From: Bacteroidales bacterium
GTDB lineage: Bacteria; Bacteroidota; Bacteroidia; Bacteroidales; VadinHA17
DNA: 44,950 nucleotides
NCBI GenBank assembly: GCA_024762655.1
Contig: JANTHB010000021.1
Location: 1 to 44,950 of the forward strand
Reading direction: 5' to 3'
Made by a program: the position numbers and the translations under genes. The notes under the pieces were generated by a model. That model saw nothing but the letters and a program-made list of their open reading frames with translations. It did not search any database and was not told the origin of the DNA. Every line of letters starts with the position of its first letter. The stretch's first letter is position 1. This document shows, piece after piece, positions 1-8,363 of the stretch.

Positions 1-16
1 GCCAGGCTTTTCTTTG

Positions 17-88
<72 letters not shown>

Positions 89-133
89 ATATATTTTCTC
101 CAAAATGTAAAGAACTTTAATATCTATTTTTCT

Positions 134-182
134 GCAAGACCCGAACCTGCGTCCGCCAACTGGCGGATCCACCCTGCAGTAT
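134..182 (-). pseudogene. Degenerate tRNA-fMet remnant with embedded inverted repeat
   Basis: Positions 134-154 match the T-arm region of the adjacent initiator tRNA at about 18 of 21 bases, and 168-182 match its acceptor/D-arm end at about 13 of 15. The anticodon arm and much of the D arm are missing. In their place is a perfect inverted repeat at 152-167 (TCCGCCA, 2-nt spacer, TGGCGGA). It cannot form a functional tRNA. The likely origin is a decayed tandem copy of the tRNA gene, or a tRNA-derived dispersed repeat. No protein-coding reading of this stretch is convincing. Confidence 0.6.
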
Positions 183-231
183 TTGGATGGCAAAAATACA
201 ACATTCCTTCTTATTCTCAAAATATTTATTG

Positions 232-239
232 TAATTTTG
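232..239 (+). promoter_or_regulatory. Possible -7 element (TAATTTTG) for the M23 peptidase gene
   Basis: TAATTTTG fits the Bacteroidota -7 consensus TAnnTTTG exactly and lies about 27 nt before the probable start codon. No clear TTG -33 element is present at the usual distance, so this is a one-element call. Confidence 0.35.
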
Positions 240-265
240 GTCACATTTTTTAACGGCCCTAAGTG

Positions 266-1123
266 ATGACGGAAAAAAAGAAAAAAACCTGGTCTGAAAG
301 ATTCAAACTTACCCTGTCCAAGGAAGATACCTTTGAGGAGGTATGGCAATTGCGGCTTACGAAAGCAGGCTTTATTGCGACCCTCTTCACCTTCATTCTT
401 TTTATTGTGGCGATCGTCTCCCTGCTGATCGCCTTTACCAGCCTGAAGGAGTTGATCCCCGGCTATCCCGATGTAAAGATCCGGCGTGATATCGTAAGGA
501 ATGCTATCCTGCTGGATTCTCTGGAGCACGAGATCAGGTTGCGGGACATCTATTTTGAGAATATGAAAAAGATCGTTTCGGGAGAAGCTCCGGATAATAT
601 TACCTATGATACGGGCTCTACGGTTAATCCGCAGGATGTGACGTTTTCCCGGTCTTTGGAAGATTCGTTGCTCCGGCACCAGGTGGAAACGGAAGAAGAG
701 TACAATCTGTCGGTCTCCATGGCTTTGTCCGAGCGTAATATTAAGTTTTACAACATTCATTTTTTTCCGCCTGTGCAAGGCATCGTTTCCAATCATTTTG
801 ATCCGGCCCGTGATCATTTTGGAACGGATATCGCCGGGGTTCCCAATGAGGTGGTTCATGCCACCCTGGACGGGACAGTGATCTTCTCGGCCTGGACGCT
901 GGAAACCGGATATGTCGTGGAGATTCAGCATACCGACAATCTGATCTCTGTGTATAAGCATAACAACAAAATATTAAAACCGGTTGGCGCCATCGTTAAA
1001 GCGGGGGAAGACATTGCCCTCATGGGGACTACCGGCGAGTTGTATACCACAGGCCCTCATCTTCATTTTGAGCTCTGGTACCAGGGCCAGCCTCTGGATC
1101 CTGAAAAATTTGTGATTTTCTGA
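266..1123 (+). CDS. M23 family metallopeptidase, membrane-anchored
   Basis: Predicted murein endopeptidase of the LytM/M23 family, tethered to the inner membrane and acting on peptidoglycan in the periplasm. The N-terminus is a short basic cytoplasmic tail, followed by one transmembrane segment at about residues 34-58 and a linker with helical character. The C-terminal M23 domain spans about residues 165-285. The zinc-binding motifs are intact: HFGTD (His184, Asp188) and HLH in GPHLHFE (His265, His267). It is therefore expected to be active rather than a degenerate EnvC-like activator. A GTG at 263 directly precedes the ATG at 266, and I use the ATG; neither has a strong ribosome binding site. 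dxr follows after 40 nt. The family is certain, but the specific cell-wall bond cut is not known. Confidence 0.9.
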   Translation: MTEKKKKTWSERFKLTLSKEDTFEEVWQLRLTKAGFIATLFTFILFIVAIVSLLIAFTSLKELIPGYPDVKIRRDIVRNAILLDSLEHEIRLRDIYFENMKKIVSGEAPDNITYDTGSTVNPQDVTFSRSLEDSLLRHQVETEEEYNLSVSMALSERNIKFYNIHFFPPVQGIVSNHFDPARDHFGTDIAGVPNEVVHATLDGTVIFSAWTLETGYVVEIQHTDNLISVYKHNNKILKPVGAIVKAGEDIALMGTTGELYTTGPHLHFELWYQGQPLDPEKFVIF

Positions 1124-1163
1124 TTATCCGTGACGAAAAGATCCGGAAAATAGAATTGCCATC

Positions 1164-2312
1164 ATGCAGAAAAATATAGCCATACTCGGATCGACAGGAT
1201 CCATCGGAACGCAGACCATCGAGGTGGTGCGTGCTCATCCTGATCGTTTTAGGGTTACCGGTTTGACGGCAGGCAGGAACTATGCTTTGCTGATCGAGCA
1301 GGCCAGGGCCCTGCAACCTGAAAAAGTGGCTATCGGAGATGAATCTTCCTACCTGCTGGTGAAAGAGGGTTTGAGGGATCAGGACATTGAGGTTCTGGCG
1401 GGGCAGGAAGGCATCCTGGAGGTGGCTGCCGACCCATCCAGCCGGATGGTCGTTGTGGCGCTGGTGGGTTTTGCCGGCCTGTCTCCGACTATTACGGCGA
1501 TCAATGCCGGCAAGGAAATAGCCCTGGCCAACAAAGAAACCATGGTAGTGGCCGGCGAAATGGTGATGAAAAAAGCGGCTGAGAAAAAAGTGCCGGTGCT
1601 TCCGGTAGATTCAGAACACTCAGCCATTTTTCAATGTCTGATAGGAGAAGATCCTGTTTCCGTAGAGAAGATTATCCTGACGGCTTCGGGAGGGCCTTTT
1701 CTGTATCACAGTCGTGAGAAACTGATGGAGGTGACACCGGAGGAAGCACTGAAACATCCCAACTGGAAAATGGGGGATAAGATTACCGTAGACTCCGCTT
1801 CGCTTATGAACAAAGGATTTGAAGTTATCGAGGCCCGTTGGTTATTTAACATAGATCCCCGGCACATAGAGGTGGTTATTCATCCACAGTCTGTCATTCA
1901 TTCCATGGTACAGTTCCGGGACGGATCAATCAAAGCACAACTGGGTATGCCTGATATGCGGATGCCGATCCAGGTGGCTCTGGGATATCCCGAGAGGATC
2001 CGGTCGTCGTGGGGGGGATTTGATTTTTCCCATCCTGCCGAACTGACATTTTTACCGGCAGATCGAAAAAAATTTCGTAACCTTGCGCTTTCATATTTTG
2101 CTATTGAAGAAGGAGGAAATATGCCGTGTATTTTGAATGCTGCCAATGAAATTGCGGTGGAGGCTTTTTTGAAAAAAAGGATGAAATTCAGTCATATGCC
2201 TGATCTGATAGAGAAAACCATGAGACAAGTGGCTTTTTTACGTGAGCCTTCTTTTGAAGAGCTAATAGAAACAGATCGTGAAGCGAGAAACGTAGCAGAA
2301 AAACTAATTTAA
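1164..2312 (+). CDS. dxr: 1-deoxy-D-xylulose 5-phosphate reductoisomerase
   Basis: Converts 1-deoxy-D-xylulose 5-phosphate to 2-C-methyl-D-erythritol 4-phosphate with NADPH, the second step of the MEP isoprenoid pathway, in the cytoplasm. The 382-residue length is normal. The NADPH-binding GSTGSIG loop lies at residues 9-15. The metal-binding motif VDSEH gives Asp149 and Glu151, matching Asp150/Glu152 of the E. coli enzyme. ASGGPF and the MNKGFEVIEARWLF segment, which carries the third metal ligand, are also present. The stop codon is 9 nt before rseP, and dxr-rseP adjacency is common in bacteria, so co-transcription is likely. Confidence 0.97.
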   Translation: MQKNIAILGSTGSIGTQTIEVVRAHPDRFRVTGLTAGRNYALLIEQARALQPEKVAIGDESSYLLVKEGLRDQDIEVLAGQEGILEVAADPSSRMVVVALVGFAGLSPTITAINAGKEIALANKETMVVAGEMVMKKAAEKKVPVLPVDSEHSAIFQCLIGEDPVSVEKIILTASGGPFLYHSREKLMEVTPEEALKHPNWKMGDKITVDSASLMNKGFEVIEARWLFNIDPRHIEVVIHPQSVIHSMVQFRDGSIKAQLGMPDMRMPIQVALGYPERIRSSWGGFDFSHPAELTFLPADRKKFRNLALSYFAIEEGGNMPCILNAANEIAVEAFLKKRMKFSHMPDLIEKTMRQVAFLREPSFEELIETDREARNVAEKLI

Positions 2313-2321
2313 CCAAAGAAA

Positions 2322-3650
2322 ATGATTGTATTGATCAAAACGGCCCAGTTGCTGTTAAGTTTATCCATCCTGGTGATTTTGCATGAGCTGGGTCATTTTA
2401 CGTTTGCGAAAATATTCAAAACCCGTGTGGAGAAATTTTATCTCTTTTTCAATCCGTGGTTTTCGCTGTTCAAGTTCAAAAAGGGAGAAACGGAATACGG
2501 TGTTGGTTGGTTGCCGTTGGGTGGTTATGTAAAGATTGCCGGGATGATTGACGAGTCGATGGATCGGGAGCAACTGAAGAAACCGCCACAGCCCTGGGAG
2601 TTTCGCTCCAAACCGGCCTGGCAGCGGTTACTGATCATGCTGGGGGGGATCCTGGTTAATTTCCTCCTGGCTTTTGTTATTTATATTGCCGTGATGTTTG
2701 TCTGGGGAGATACCTATCTGCCCAATGAAAATGTAAAATACGGAGTTCTGGTCGATTCGCTTGGACAGGAAATGGGTCTGCAGAACGGGGATAAAATCAT
2801 TGCGATTGATTCTCAGAAAATAGAGGAGTTTACCCAGATCATTCCCACCATTGTCCTGGATCATAGCAGGAAGTTGCTGGTAGAGCGTAACGGGAAAGTG
2901 ATCAATGTGTTTATTCCGGATTCTGTCTTCCCGAAACTGATCAGGGCCAAGTCGCCGGTGATCCAACCCCGGCTTCCTTTTAACCCCTTTATTATCCAGG
3001 GGTTTACAAAAGACTCTCCGGGGAAGGAGGCCGGCTTACAAAAGAATGACAGGATCGTGGCGGTAGATAGTTTACGGTTTCAGTATTATGATCGGTTCAG
3101 AAATTATTTACTGGAACACAAGGGGAAGCAGGTGACTCTTACGGTAGAACGGGGCGCTCAGCAATTGAAGGTGCCTGTAAAACTTACGCCGGAAGGAATG
3201 ATCGGGGTCTCTACGGATTTTTCCAAAGTATTTGAGTATAAAAAAGTAAAATATTCTTTTTGGGAGTCTTTCCCGGCGGGCATCCGGAAGGGCATACGTA
3301 CCACAGGGGACTACCTCAAACAGATCAAGCTGATCTTTTCCCCCAAAATGAAAGCCTATGAATCGTTGGGAGGGTTTATCACCATAGGCAAAATATTTCC
3401 CTCGGTGTGGGACTGGAATGCTTTCTGGAACCTGACGGCTTTCCTCTCTATTATCCTGGCGATCATGAATCTGCTTCCTATTCCGGGACTGGACGGCGGG
3501 CATGTATTGTTTTTATTGTATGAGATGATCACCGGCAGGAAACCCGGGGATAAATTTATGGAGTATGCACAGATTATAGGGATGCTCCTTCTCCTGGCGT
3601 TGCTGGTGTATGCCAACGGGAATGATATTATTAAGTTATTTCATAAATAA
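2322..3650 (+). CDS. rseP: RIP metalloprotease RseP (site-2 protease)
   Basis: Intramembrane zinc metalloprotease that cleaves transmembrane segments of substrates such as anti-sigma factors and remnant signal peptides. The catalytic HELGH motif is at residues 21-25, inside the first transmembrane helix. The third zinc ligand lies in the C-terminal motif NLLPIPGLDGGH. Between them are two PDZ-like domains, at about residues 125-195 and 215-290, as in E. coli RseP. Further hydrophobic segments lie near residues 98-120, 370-390 and 415-435. The length (442) fits the family. It starts 9 nt after dxr. The natural substrate here is unknown, and no anti-sigma factor gene is visible nearby. Confidence 0.95.
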   Translation: MIVLIKTAQLLLSLSILVILHELGHFTFAKIFKTRVEKFYLFFNPWFSLFKFKKGETEYGVGWLPLGGYVKIAGMIDESMDREQLKKPPQPWEFRSKPAWQRLLIMLGGILVNFLLAFVIYIAVMFVWGDTYLPNENVKYGVLVDSLGQEMGLQNGDKIIAIDSQKIEEFTQIIPTIVLDHSRKLLVERNGKVINVFIPDSVFPKLIRAKSPVIQPRLPFNPFIIQGFTKDSPGKEAGLQKNDRIVAVDSLRFQYYDRFRNYLLEHKGKQVTLTVERGAQQLKVPVKLTPEGMIGVSTDFSKVFEYKKVKYSFWESFPAGIRKGIRTTGDYLKQIKLIFSPKMKAYESLGGFITIGKIFPSVWDWNAFWNLTAFLSIILAIMNLLPIPGLDGGHVLFLLYEMITGRKPGDKFMEYAQIIGMLLLLALLVYANGNDIIKLFHK

Positions 3651-3683
3651 GGAACCGTTCGTTCGATTTATATAAATATTCAG

Positions 3684-3691
3684 TAACTTTG
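3684..3691 (+). promoter_or_regulatory. Possible -7 element (TAACTTTG) for tatA
   Basis: TAACTTTG matches TAnnTTTG exactly and sits 31 nt before the tatA start, in the 72-nt gap after rseP. No good -33 TTG is seen, so this is moderate evidence for a separate tatA promoter. Confidence 0.4.
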
Positions 3692-3722
3692 TTTGGTAAA
3701 TAAAACCTAAAAGATTAAAGTC

Positions 3723-3929
3723 ATGATGGAAAGTTTTGTTTTAGCGGGGATGTTTGGGCCGACAGAAATTGTTCTTATTGTTCTGGTATTGCTTTTGCTT
3801 TTTGGAGGAAGAAAAATCCCCGAACTGATGAGAGGATTAGGTCAGGGTATGAAAGAGTTTAAGAAAGCCACCAAAGACGAGCCTGAAACACAAGGGGGTA
3901 ACAGCGATGCCAAACCGAAAGAATCCTGA
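3723..3929 (+). CDS. tatA: Sec-independent protein translocase subunit TatA/TatE
   Basis: Small pore-forming subunit of the twin-arginine translocase, which exports folded proteins across the inner membrane. The 68-residue protein has the standard layout: a short N-terminus, one transmembrane helix at about residues 13-28, the [16 protein letters not shown] hinge with the conserved Phe-Gly, an amphipathic helix, and an acidic/polar tail. Two adjacent ATG codons (3723, 3726) could both serve as start. No tatC lies in the window, so it must be encoded elsewhere. It is relevant to the Tat-like signal on the radical SAM protein at 36886-38031. Confidence 0.93.
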   Translation: MMESFVLAGMFGPTEIVLIVLVLLLLFGGRKIPELMRGLGQGMKEFKKATKDEPETQGGNSDAKPKES

Positions 3930-3980
3930 TACTGACGGCGGTGTTATATAGTGTAGATCATCTTCCCTGAAATTTCATGG

Positions 3981-4012
3981 ATATCCTTAGCGTGGCTGGC
4001 AGGAAAGGATAT
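3981..4012 (+). other. Inverted repeat between tatA and the DUF4837 gene
   Basis: An 8-bp inverted repeat (ATATCCTT at 3981-3988, AAGGATAT at 4005-4012) with a 16-nt loop lies in the 137-nt gap after tatA. It has no strong T-tract, so a terminator role is only a weak possibility. Confidence 0.25.
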
Positions 4013-4066
4013 TTAAGGCATGATTTTTGTTTCGGGAGAGGCGGATGACAACTAAAACCGAATAGT

Positions 4067-5056
4067 ATGAAAAAAGTGGCATTATATCTTGGGGTAATCC
4101 TGTTGACAGGATTTGGATGCAAGACGGATAATGAAACACTTAAGCCTAAAATATCCGGATCTGCCGGAGAGGTATTGGTGGTCGCACCCGATTATCTGTG
4201 GAACAGCCCTGCGGGGGATACTCTGGAAGGAGTTCTTACGCAGGAAGTGCCTTATCTCCCTCAGCCGGAGCCTATGTTCACTGTGATACATGTCACCCCG
4301 GTTAATTTTGATAAAATGTTCCAGACACACCGGAACATCCTGTTTATGAGAATAGACAAGAAAAAGTATCCGAAAGCCCGAGTTGTGATAGAACATAACC
4401 GGTGGGCTACCCCACAGCTTATTATGGAGATGCAGGCGCCGGATGTTCCGTCATTTGTGAAACTGGTGGAAGATACGGGAGACTCTTTGGTTAACCGGAT
4501 CAATGAGGTCGAGAGAAACAGAATCATTGGCTACTACAAAAAATACCTGGAGGGGGATGTATATAAAAAACTGAAGGAAAAATATCATATCACCCTGGAT
4601 GTTCCCAAAGGGTATACCATGGATGTGGATTCATCCAATTTTGTCTGGATCAGCAGTGAGACACCAACCACCAGCCAGGGTATATTGATCTATTTCTATC
4701 CTTATGCCAGCGAAGACGTTTTTACCAGGGACAACCTGATAAAGGTCAGAAACCGTATGTTGCGCAAGTATGTGCACGGACAGATAGAGGGGACTTATAT
4801 GACCACCGAAACCCTTCTGCCCCCGGAGTTCCGGGCATTTAAAAGAAACGGTCAGTATTATGCGGAACTGAGGGGGCTCTGGAAGCTGGAGAATGGTTTT
4901 ATGGGAGGGCCGTTTGTGAGCGAATCCACGGTCGACAAATACAGGGGCAGGGTAGTTACTGTCGAAGGATATGTGTATGCCCCGGGAGATAAAAAAAGAG
5001 AACTACTGCGACAAGTGGAGAGTATACTCTATACTTTGAAAATCTATCCCAATTAA
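4067..5056 (+). CDS. DUF4837 family lipoprotein
   Basis: Predicted lipoprotein of a family found essentially in Bacteroidota and of unknown function. The N-terminus is a short signal peptide ending in GFGC, so Cys18 is the probable lipidated residue. The mature part begins with the family-typical segment SGSAGEVLVVAPDYLW, which is how I assign it to DUF4837. The rest is a soluble periplasmic or outer-membrane-attached domain with no catalytic motif I recognise. The gene stands alone between tatA and a strong terminator at 5100-5134. Family assignment rests on recall of the N-terminal pattern. Confidence 0.8.
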   Translation: MKKVALYLGVILLTGFGCKTDNETLKPKISGSAGEVLVVAPDYLWNSPAGDTLEGVLTQEVPYLPQPEPMFTVIHVTPVNFDKMFQTHRNILFMRIDKKKYPKARVVIEHNRWATPQLIMEMQAPDVPSFVKLVEDTGDSLVNRINEVERNRIIGYYKKYLEGDVYKKLKEKYHITLDVPKGYTMDVDSSNFVWISSETPTTSQGILIYFYPYASEDVFTRDNLIKVRNRMLRKYVHGQIEGTYMTTETLLPPEFRAFKRNGQYYAELRGLWKLENGFMGGPFVSESTVDKYRGRVVTVEGYVYAPGDKKRELLRQVESILYTLKIYPN

Positions 5057-5099
5057 TAAGGGCAGGAGAGAAGGTTCTATTATTTTTAGCTGCTTTATT

Positions 5100-5134
5100 G
5101 CCGCTCCAAAGACAGAAGGAGTGGCTTTTTTTTT
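5100..5134 (+). terminator. Rho-independent terminator after the DUF4837 gene
   Basis: GCCGCTCC (5100-5107) pairs with GGAGTGGC (5118-5125) through seven Watson-Crick pairs and one G-U, with a 10-nt loop. Nine T residues follow at once (5126-5134). It closes the upstream + strand group before pepA. Confidence 0.85.
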
Positions 5135-5141
5135 ACATTTG
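5134..5141 (+). promoter_or_regulatory. -7 element (TACATTTG) for pepA
   Basis: TACATTTG followed by CA matches the Bacteroidota -7 element. It lies directly after the terminator T-run and 23 nt before the pepA start. No separate -33 is evident, since that region is occupied by the terminator stem. Confidence 0.45.
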
Positions 5142-5164
5142 CATAGTAAATAAATTGAAAAAAA

Positions 5165-6616
5165 ATGATACCATTAAAAATAGTGAAGGCAGAACGGCCG
5201 GAGGAAGGGCTCACAACAATATATCTTCTTGAGAACAAAGAAGGTATTGCAACTTTGGGATTAAAGCCCGGGGAAAGATCATTTGCGGAAAGCCAGCTTT
5301 CAGGGGAGAAAAGAATCGCTGTGCTGAACCGGCTTGATTACCGTTTGTATTTGGTCCTCCCGGATGACAAAGGGAATGATGTACATAAAAAGGAAAAATT
5401 ACGGGAAGCGGCTTACAAGCTGGTGAAACTTTTGAGGGAATATCATGAAACGGATTTGCAGGTGGCGGACCGGTTAAAGGACAGCAATTTTGTTTTGTCT
5501 TTTTTGGAGGGGCTGGCATTGAGCGTGTACCGGTTTGATAAATATCTTACCGGGAAAAACGGAAAGAAAGATGCTGTTGATCCGGAGAATATCCTGTTGA
5601 TCTCTGAGCACATTTCGGAAGAGGATCTTTCGGAGCTGGCCGGGGTGATACGTGCCGTCAGGTATGCCCGCGACCTGGTGAATGAGCCGGTGTCCTGGCT
5701 GAATGCCGTGCGTCTGTCTGAAGCGTTTCAGAAAATGGGGAAGAAAGCGGGTTTCCGCGTAGAGGTTTTTCACAAGCAAAAAATCGAATCCCTGCGTATG
5801 GGGGGGCTGCTGGCCGTAAACCGGGGGAGTATCGATCCGCCGACGTTTACGGTGATGGAGTGGAACCCGGAGAATGCCGTGAACAAAAAGCCGGTGGTGC
5901 TGGTGGGAAAAGGGGTGGTCTTTGACACGGGAGGATTGAGTCTGAAACCTACCAAAGACAGCATGGATACGATGAAATCGGATATGGCCGGTGCTGCCGC
6001 CGTGAGCGCGGCGATATATGCCCTGGCACGAAACAAGATCCCCTGCCATGTCGTCGGGCTGGTACCCGCCACGGACAACCGCCCTGATGGCAATGCTTAT
6101 GCTCCGGGGGATGTAATCACCATGTATGACGGAACCACAGTGGAAGTGCTTAATACCGATGCCGAAGGCCGCATGATCCTGGCAGATGCCCTTGCTTATG
6201 CAACACAGTATGCCCCTGAACTGGTCATTGAACTTTCTACGCTTACCGGTGCCGCCGCCATAGCTATTGGTAAATATGGTATCGTAGGCATGGGCACAGC
6301 TCCCGAAGAAGAATTTTCGGTTTTGGGAAAAAGCGGGGAAGATGTGTATGAAAGAGTGGTGCGTTTTCCTTTCTGGGATGAATATAAAGAATTGTTGAAA
6401 TCGGACATAGCCGATCTGAAAAACATAGGGGGCAGGGAGGCCGGAGCGATTACTGCCGGTAAATTCCTGGAACATTTTACCGATTATCCCTATATTCATC
6501 TGGATATTGCCGGGCCGGCTTTTGTACAGGGAGAAAATTCCTGGCAGGGCAAAGGCGCTACAGGTATTGGCGTAAGACTGTTGTATGATTTTCTTAAAAA
6601 AAGATGCCGGGTCTGA
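5165..6616 (+). CDS. pepA: Leucyl aminopeptidase family protein (M17)
   Basis: Cytosolic di-metal aminopeptidase that removes N-terminal residues from peptides. The 483-residue protein has a variable N-terminal macro-like domain (to about residue 165) and a conserved C-terminal catalytic domain. All expected residues are present: Lys249 and Asp254 in GKGVVFDTGG, Lys261, Asp273, and Asp332, Glu334 and Arg336 in NTDAEGR. These correspond to Lys270, Asp275, Lys282, Asp293, Asp352, Glu354 and Arg356 of E. coli PepA. An active enzyme is predicted. It is first in a tightly spaced run with pdxA (39 nt), ruvA (45 nt) and sprA (22 nt). The symbol reflects family membership; DNA binding as in E. coli PepA is not implied. 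Confidence 0.93.
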   Translation: MIPLKIVKAERPEEGLTTIYLLENKEGIATLGLKPGERSFAESQLSGEKRIAVLNRLDYRLYLVLPDDKGNDVHKKEKLREAAYKLVKLLREYHETDLQVADRLKDSNFVLSFLEGLALSVYRFDKYLTGKNGKKDAVDPENILLISEHISEEDLSELAGVIRAVRYARDLVNEPVSWLNAVRLSEAFQKMGKKAGFRVEVFHKQKIESLRMGGLLAVNRGSIDPPTFTVMEWNPENAVNKKPVVLVGKGVVFDTGGLSLKPTKDSMDTMKSDMAGAAAVSAAIYALARNKIPCHVVGLVPATDNRPDGNAYAPGDVITMYDGTTVEVLNTDAEGRMILADALAYATQYAPELVIELSTLTGAAAIAIGKYGIVGMGTAPEEEFSVLGKSGEDVYERVVRFPFWDEYKELLKSDIADLKNIGGREAGAITAGKFLEHFTDYPYIHLDIAGPAFVQGENSWQGKGATGIGVRLLYDFLKKRCRV

Positions 6617-6655
6617 GATCCGGAAAATATTTTCAACTGAAATTTTCAGAATATT

Positions 6656-7714
6656 ATGTTAGATAAAAAAATAAGAGTAGGCATAACCCAGGGAGACATT
6701 AATGGGATCAGTTATGAGGTCATCATCAAAACCTTACTTGACCCCCGGATTAATGAGCTGTGTGTTCCTGTTGTATACGGGTCTCCCAAAGTGGCGGCCT
6801 ATCATCGCAAAGTGCTGAATATTTCAAACTTCAGCATGAACCATATTAAATCGGCGGCTGAGGCCAATCCCAAAAGGGCGAACGTAATCAATTGTGTCAG
6901 CGATGATATCAGGGTAGATCTGGGCAAACCCACGCGCGAAGCCGGGGAAGCCGCTCTGGCCAGCCTGAAACACGCCATTGCAGACCTGCAGGATAATTTG
7001 ATAGATGTGCTGGTGACCGCTCCTATCAATAAGAGCACCATTCATTCCGATGAGTTTCCTTTTCCCGGACATACCGAATATATCGAGGCGTCATTCGGGG
7101 AAAAAGGAGACAGTCTGATGTTGCTGGTGGGAGAGCTTTTACGTATCGGCGTGGTGACCGGACACATCCCTCTGTCGGAGGTGGCAGCATCTATTGATGA
7201 GAAAAAGGTGTATTCCAGAATCCGAATCATGCATAAGACCATGGTGCAGGATTTCAGGATCAGAAGTCCGAAAATAGCGGTGCTGGGGCTGAATCCTCAT
7301 ACCGGTGAAGAAGGTTTGCTGGGAAAGGAAGAAGGGGAATTCATCATACCGGCCATAAAGAAAGCCAGGGAGGAAGATAATATTCTTGTGTTTGGGCCTT
7401 ATCCGGCGGATGGTTTTTTCGGCGCTGCCGACTATAAAAACTTTGATGCAGTTCTGGCCATGTACCACGACCAGGGCCTGGCTCCTTTCAAGGCCATTTA
7501 TTTTGAAGAAGGAGTGAACTTTACCGCCGGGTTGCCTGTGGTGAGAACATCCCCGGCACATGGTACAGCCTATCATCTGGCCGGGAAAGGAGAAGCTTCC
7601 CCGGAGTCGTTCCGGCAAGCGTTGTACCTGGCTCTGGACATCCACAGAAACAGGGAGCTGTACAGGGAAATATCCTCGGATCCTTTGCAAACCAATCATC
7701 AGACAAAAGAATAG
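6656..7714 (+). CDS. pdxA: 4-hydroxythreonine-4-phosphate dehydrogenase
   Basis: Oxidises 4-phosphohydroxy-L-threonine with NAD, and the product then feeds pyridoxal 5'-phosphate synthesis with PdxJ (DXP-dependent route). The metal-binding histidines are conserved: His170 (GHIPL), His215 (LNPHTGEEG) and His271 (MYHDQGLAPFK), matching His166, His211 and His266 of E. coli. The N-terminal motif reads TQGDINGISYE instead of the enterobacterial MGDPAGIGPE; this variant is usual for the phylum as far as I recall. The length of 352 is normal. PLP is the cofactor of SufS, encoded elsewhere in the window. Confidence 0.95.
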   Translation: MLDKKIRVGITQGDINGISYEVIIKTLLDPRINELCVPVVYGSPKVAAYHRKVLNISNFSMNHIKSAAEANPKRANVINCVSDDIRVDLGKPTREAGEAALASLKHAIADLQDNLIDVLVTAPINKSTIHSDEFPFPGHTEYIEASFGEKGDSLMLLVGELLRIGVVTGHIPLSEVAASIDEKKVYSRIRIMHKTMVQDFRIRSPKIAVLGLNPHTGEEGLLGKEEGEFIIPAIKKAREEDNILVFGPYPADGFFGAADYKNFDAVLAMYHDQGLAPFKAIYFEEGVNFTAGLPVVRTSPAHGTAYHLAGKGEASPESFRQALYLALDIHRNRELYREISSDPLQTNHQTKE

Positions 7715-7759
7715 ACAACCGTTGTGAATTCTGGTAAAAAAACCTAACCCAAAGACAGA

Positions 7760-8341
7760 ATGTTTGAGTATATACAGGGGGAAATTGTAGAACTGACACC
7801 TGCCAATGTGGTTCTTGAAAGCGGGAATGTCGGATATTATATTCATATTTCGTTATATACATTTACTTCGCTCAAACAGCGTACTGAGGCCAGATTGTAT
7901 ATACAACAGGTGATCCGTGAAGATGCTCACCTTTTGTATGGGTTTGCGGATAAGAAAGAACGGGAGATGTTCCGTATGCTGGTCACGGTATCGGGGATAG
8001 GTGTAAATACCGCCCGGTTGATTTTGTCTTCATTGACACCGGCGGAAGTGGTGCAGGCCATTGTTACGGAGAATGTGCCTGTATTGCAGGGAATAAAAGG
8101 GATCGGGGGAAAAACAGCTCAGCGGGTGATCGTTGACCTGAAAGATAAAGTGGGAAAAATATCGGGAGAGGAAGAATTTTTGTCTCTGCCGGGCAATAGC
8201 AACGTGGAAGAATCGTTATCTGCTTTGGTAACATTGGGATTTCCGAAAGCACTGGTGAAAAAAACAATCGAAAAAATTATCGCCGGGGATCCCGGTTTGG
8301 CGGTGGAAGAGATTATTAAGGAAGCTTTGAAGATATTATAA
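7760..8341 (+). CDS. ruvA: Holliday junction branch migration protein RuvA
   Basis: Tetrameric DNA-binding subunit of the RuvAB branch migration complex, used in homologous recombination and repair. The 193 residues show the N-terminal OB-fold (about 1-65), the two helix-hairpin-helix motifs (SGIGVNTA and GIKGIGGKTAQRV, about 70-130), and the C-terminal RuvB-binding domain after a linker (about 145-193). It lies 45 nt after pdxA and 22 nt before sprA. ruvA directly upstream of sprA is a recurrent order in Bacteroidota. Confidence 0.96.
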   Translation: MFEYIQGEIVELTPANVVLESGNVGYYIHISLYTFTSLKQRTEARLYIQQVIREDAHLLYGFADKKEREMFRMLVTVSGIGVNTARLILSSLTPAEVVQAIVTENVPVLQGIKGIGGKTAQRVIVDLKDKVGKISGEEEFLSLPGNSNVEESLSALVTLGFPKALVKKTIEKIIAGDPGLAVEEIIKEALKIL

Positions 8342-8363
8342 GGATTTTCAAATCTGATCCCTT

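Noticed and set aside
6656-6720. Unusual PdxA N-terminal motif (QGDINGISYE)
   Set aside because: All three metal-binding His are intact, and this variant is, to my knowledge, normal in the phylum.
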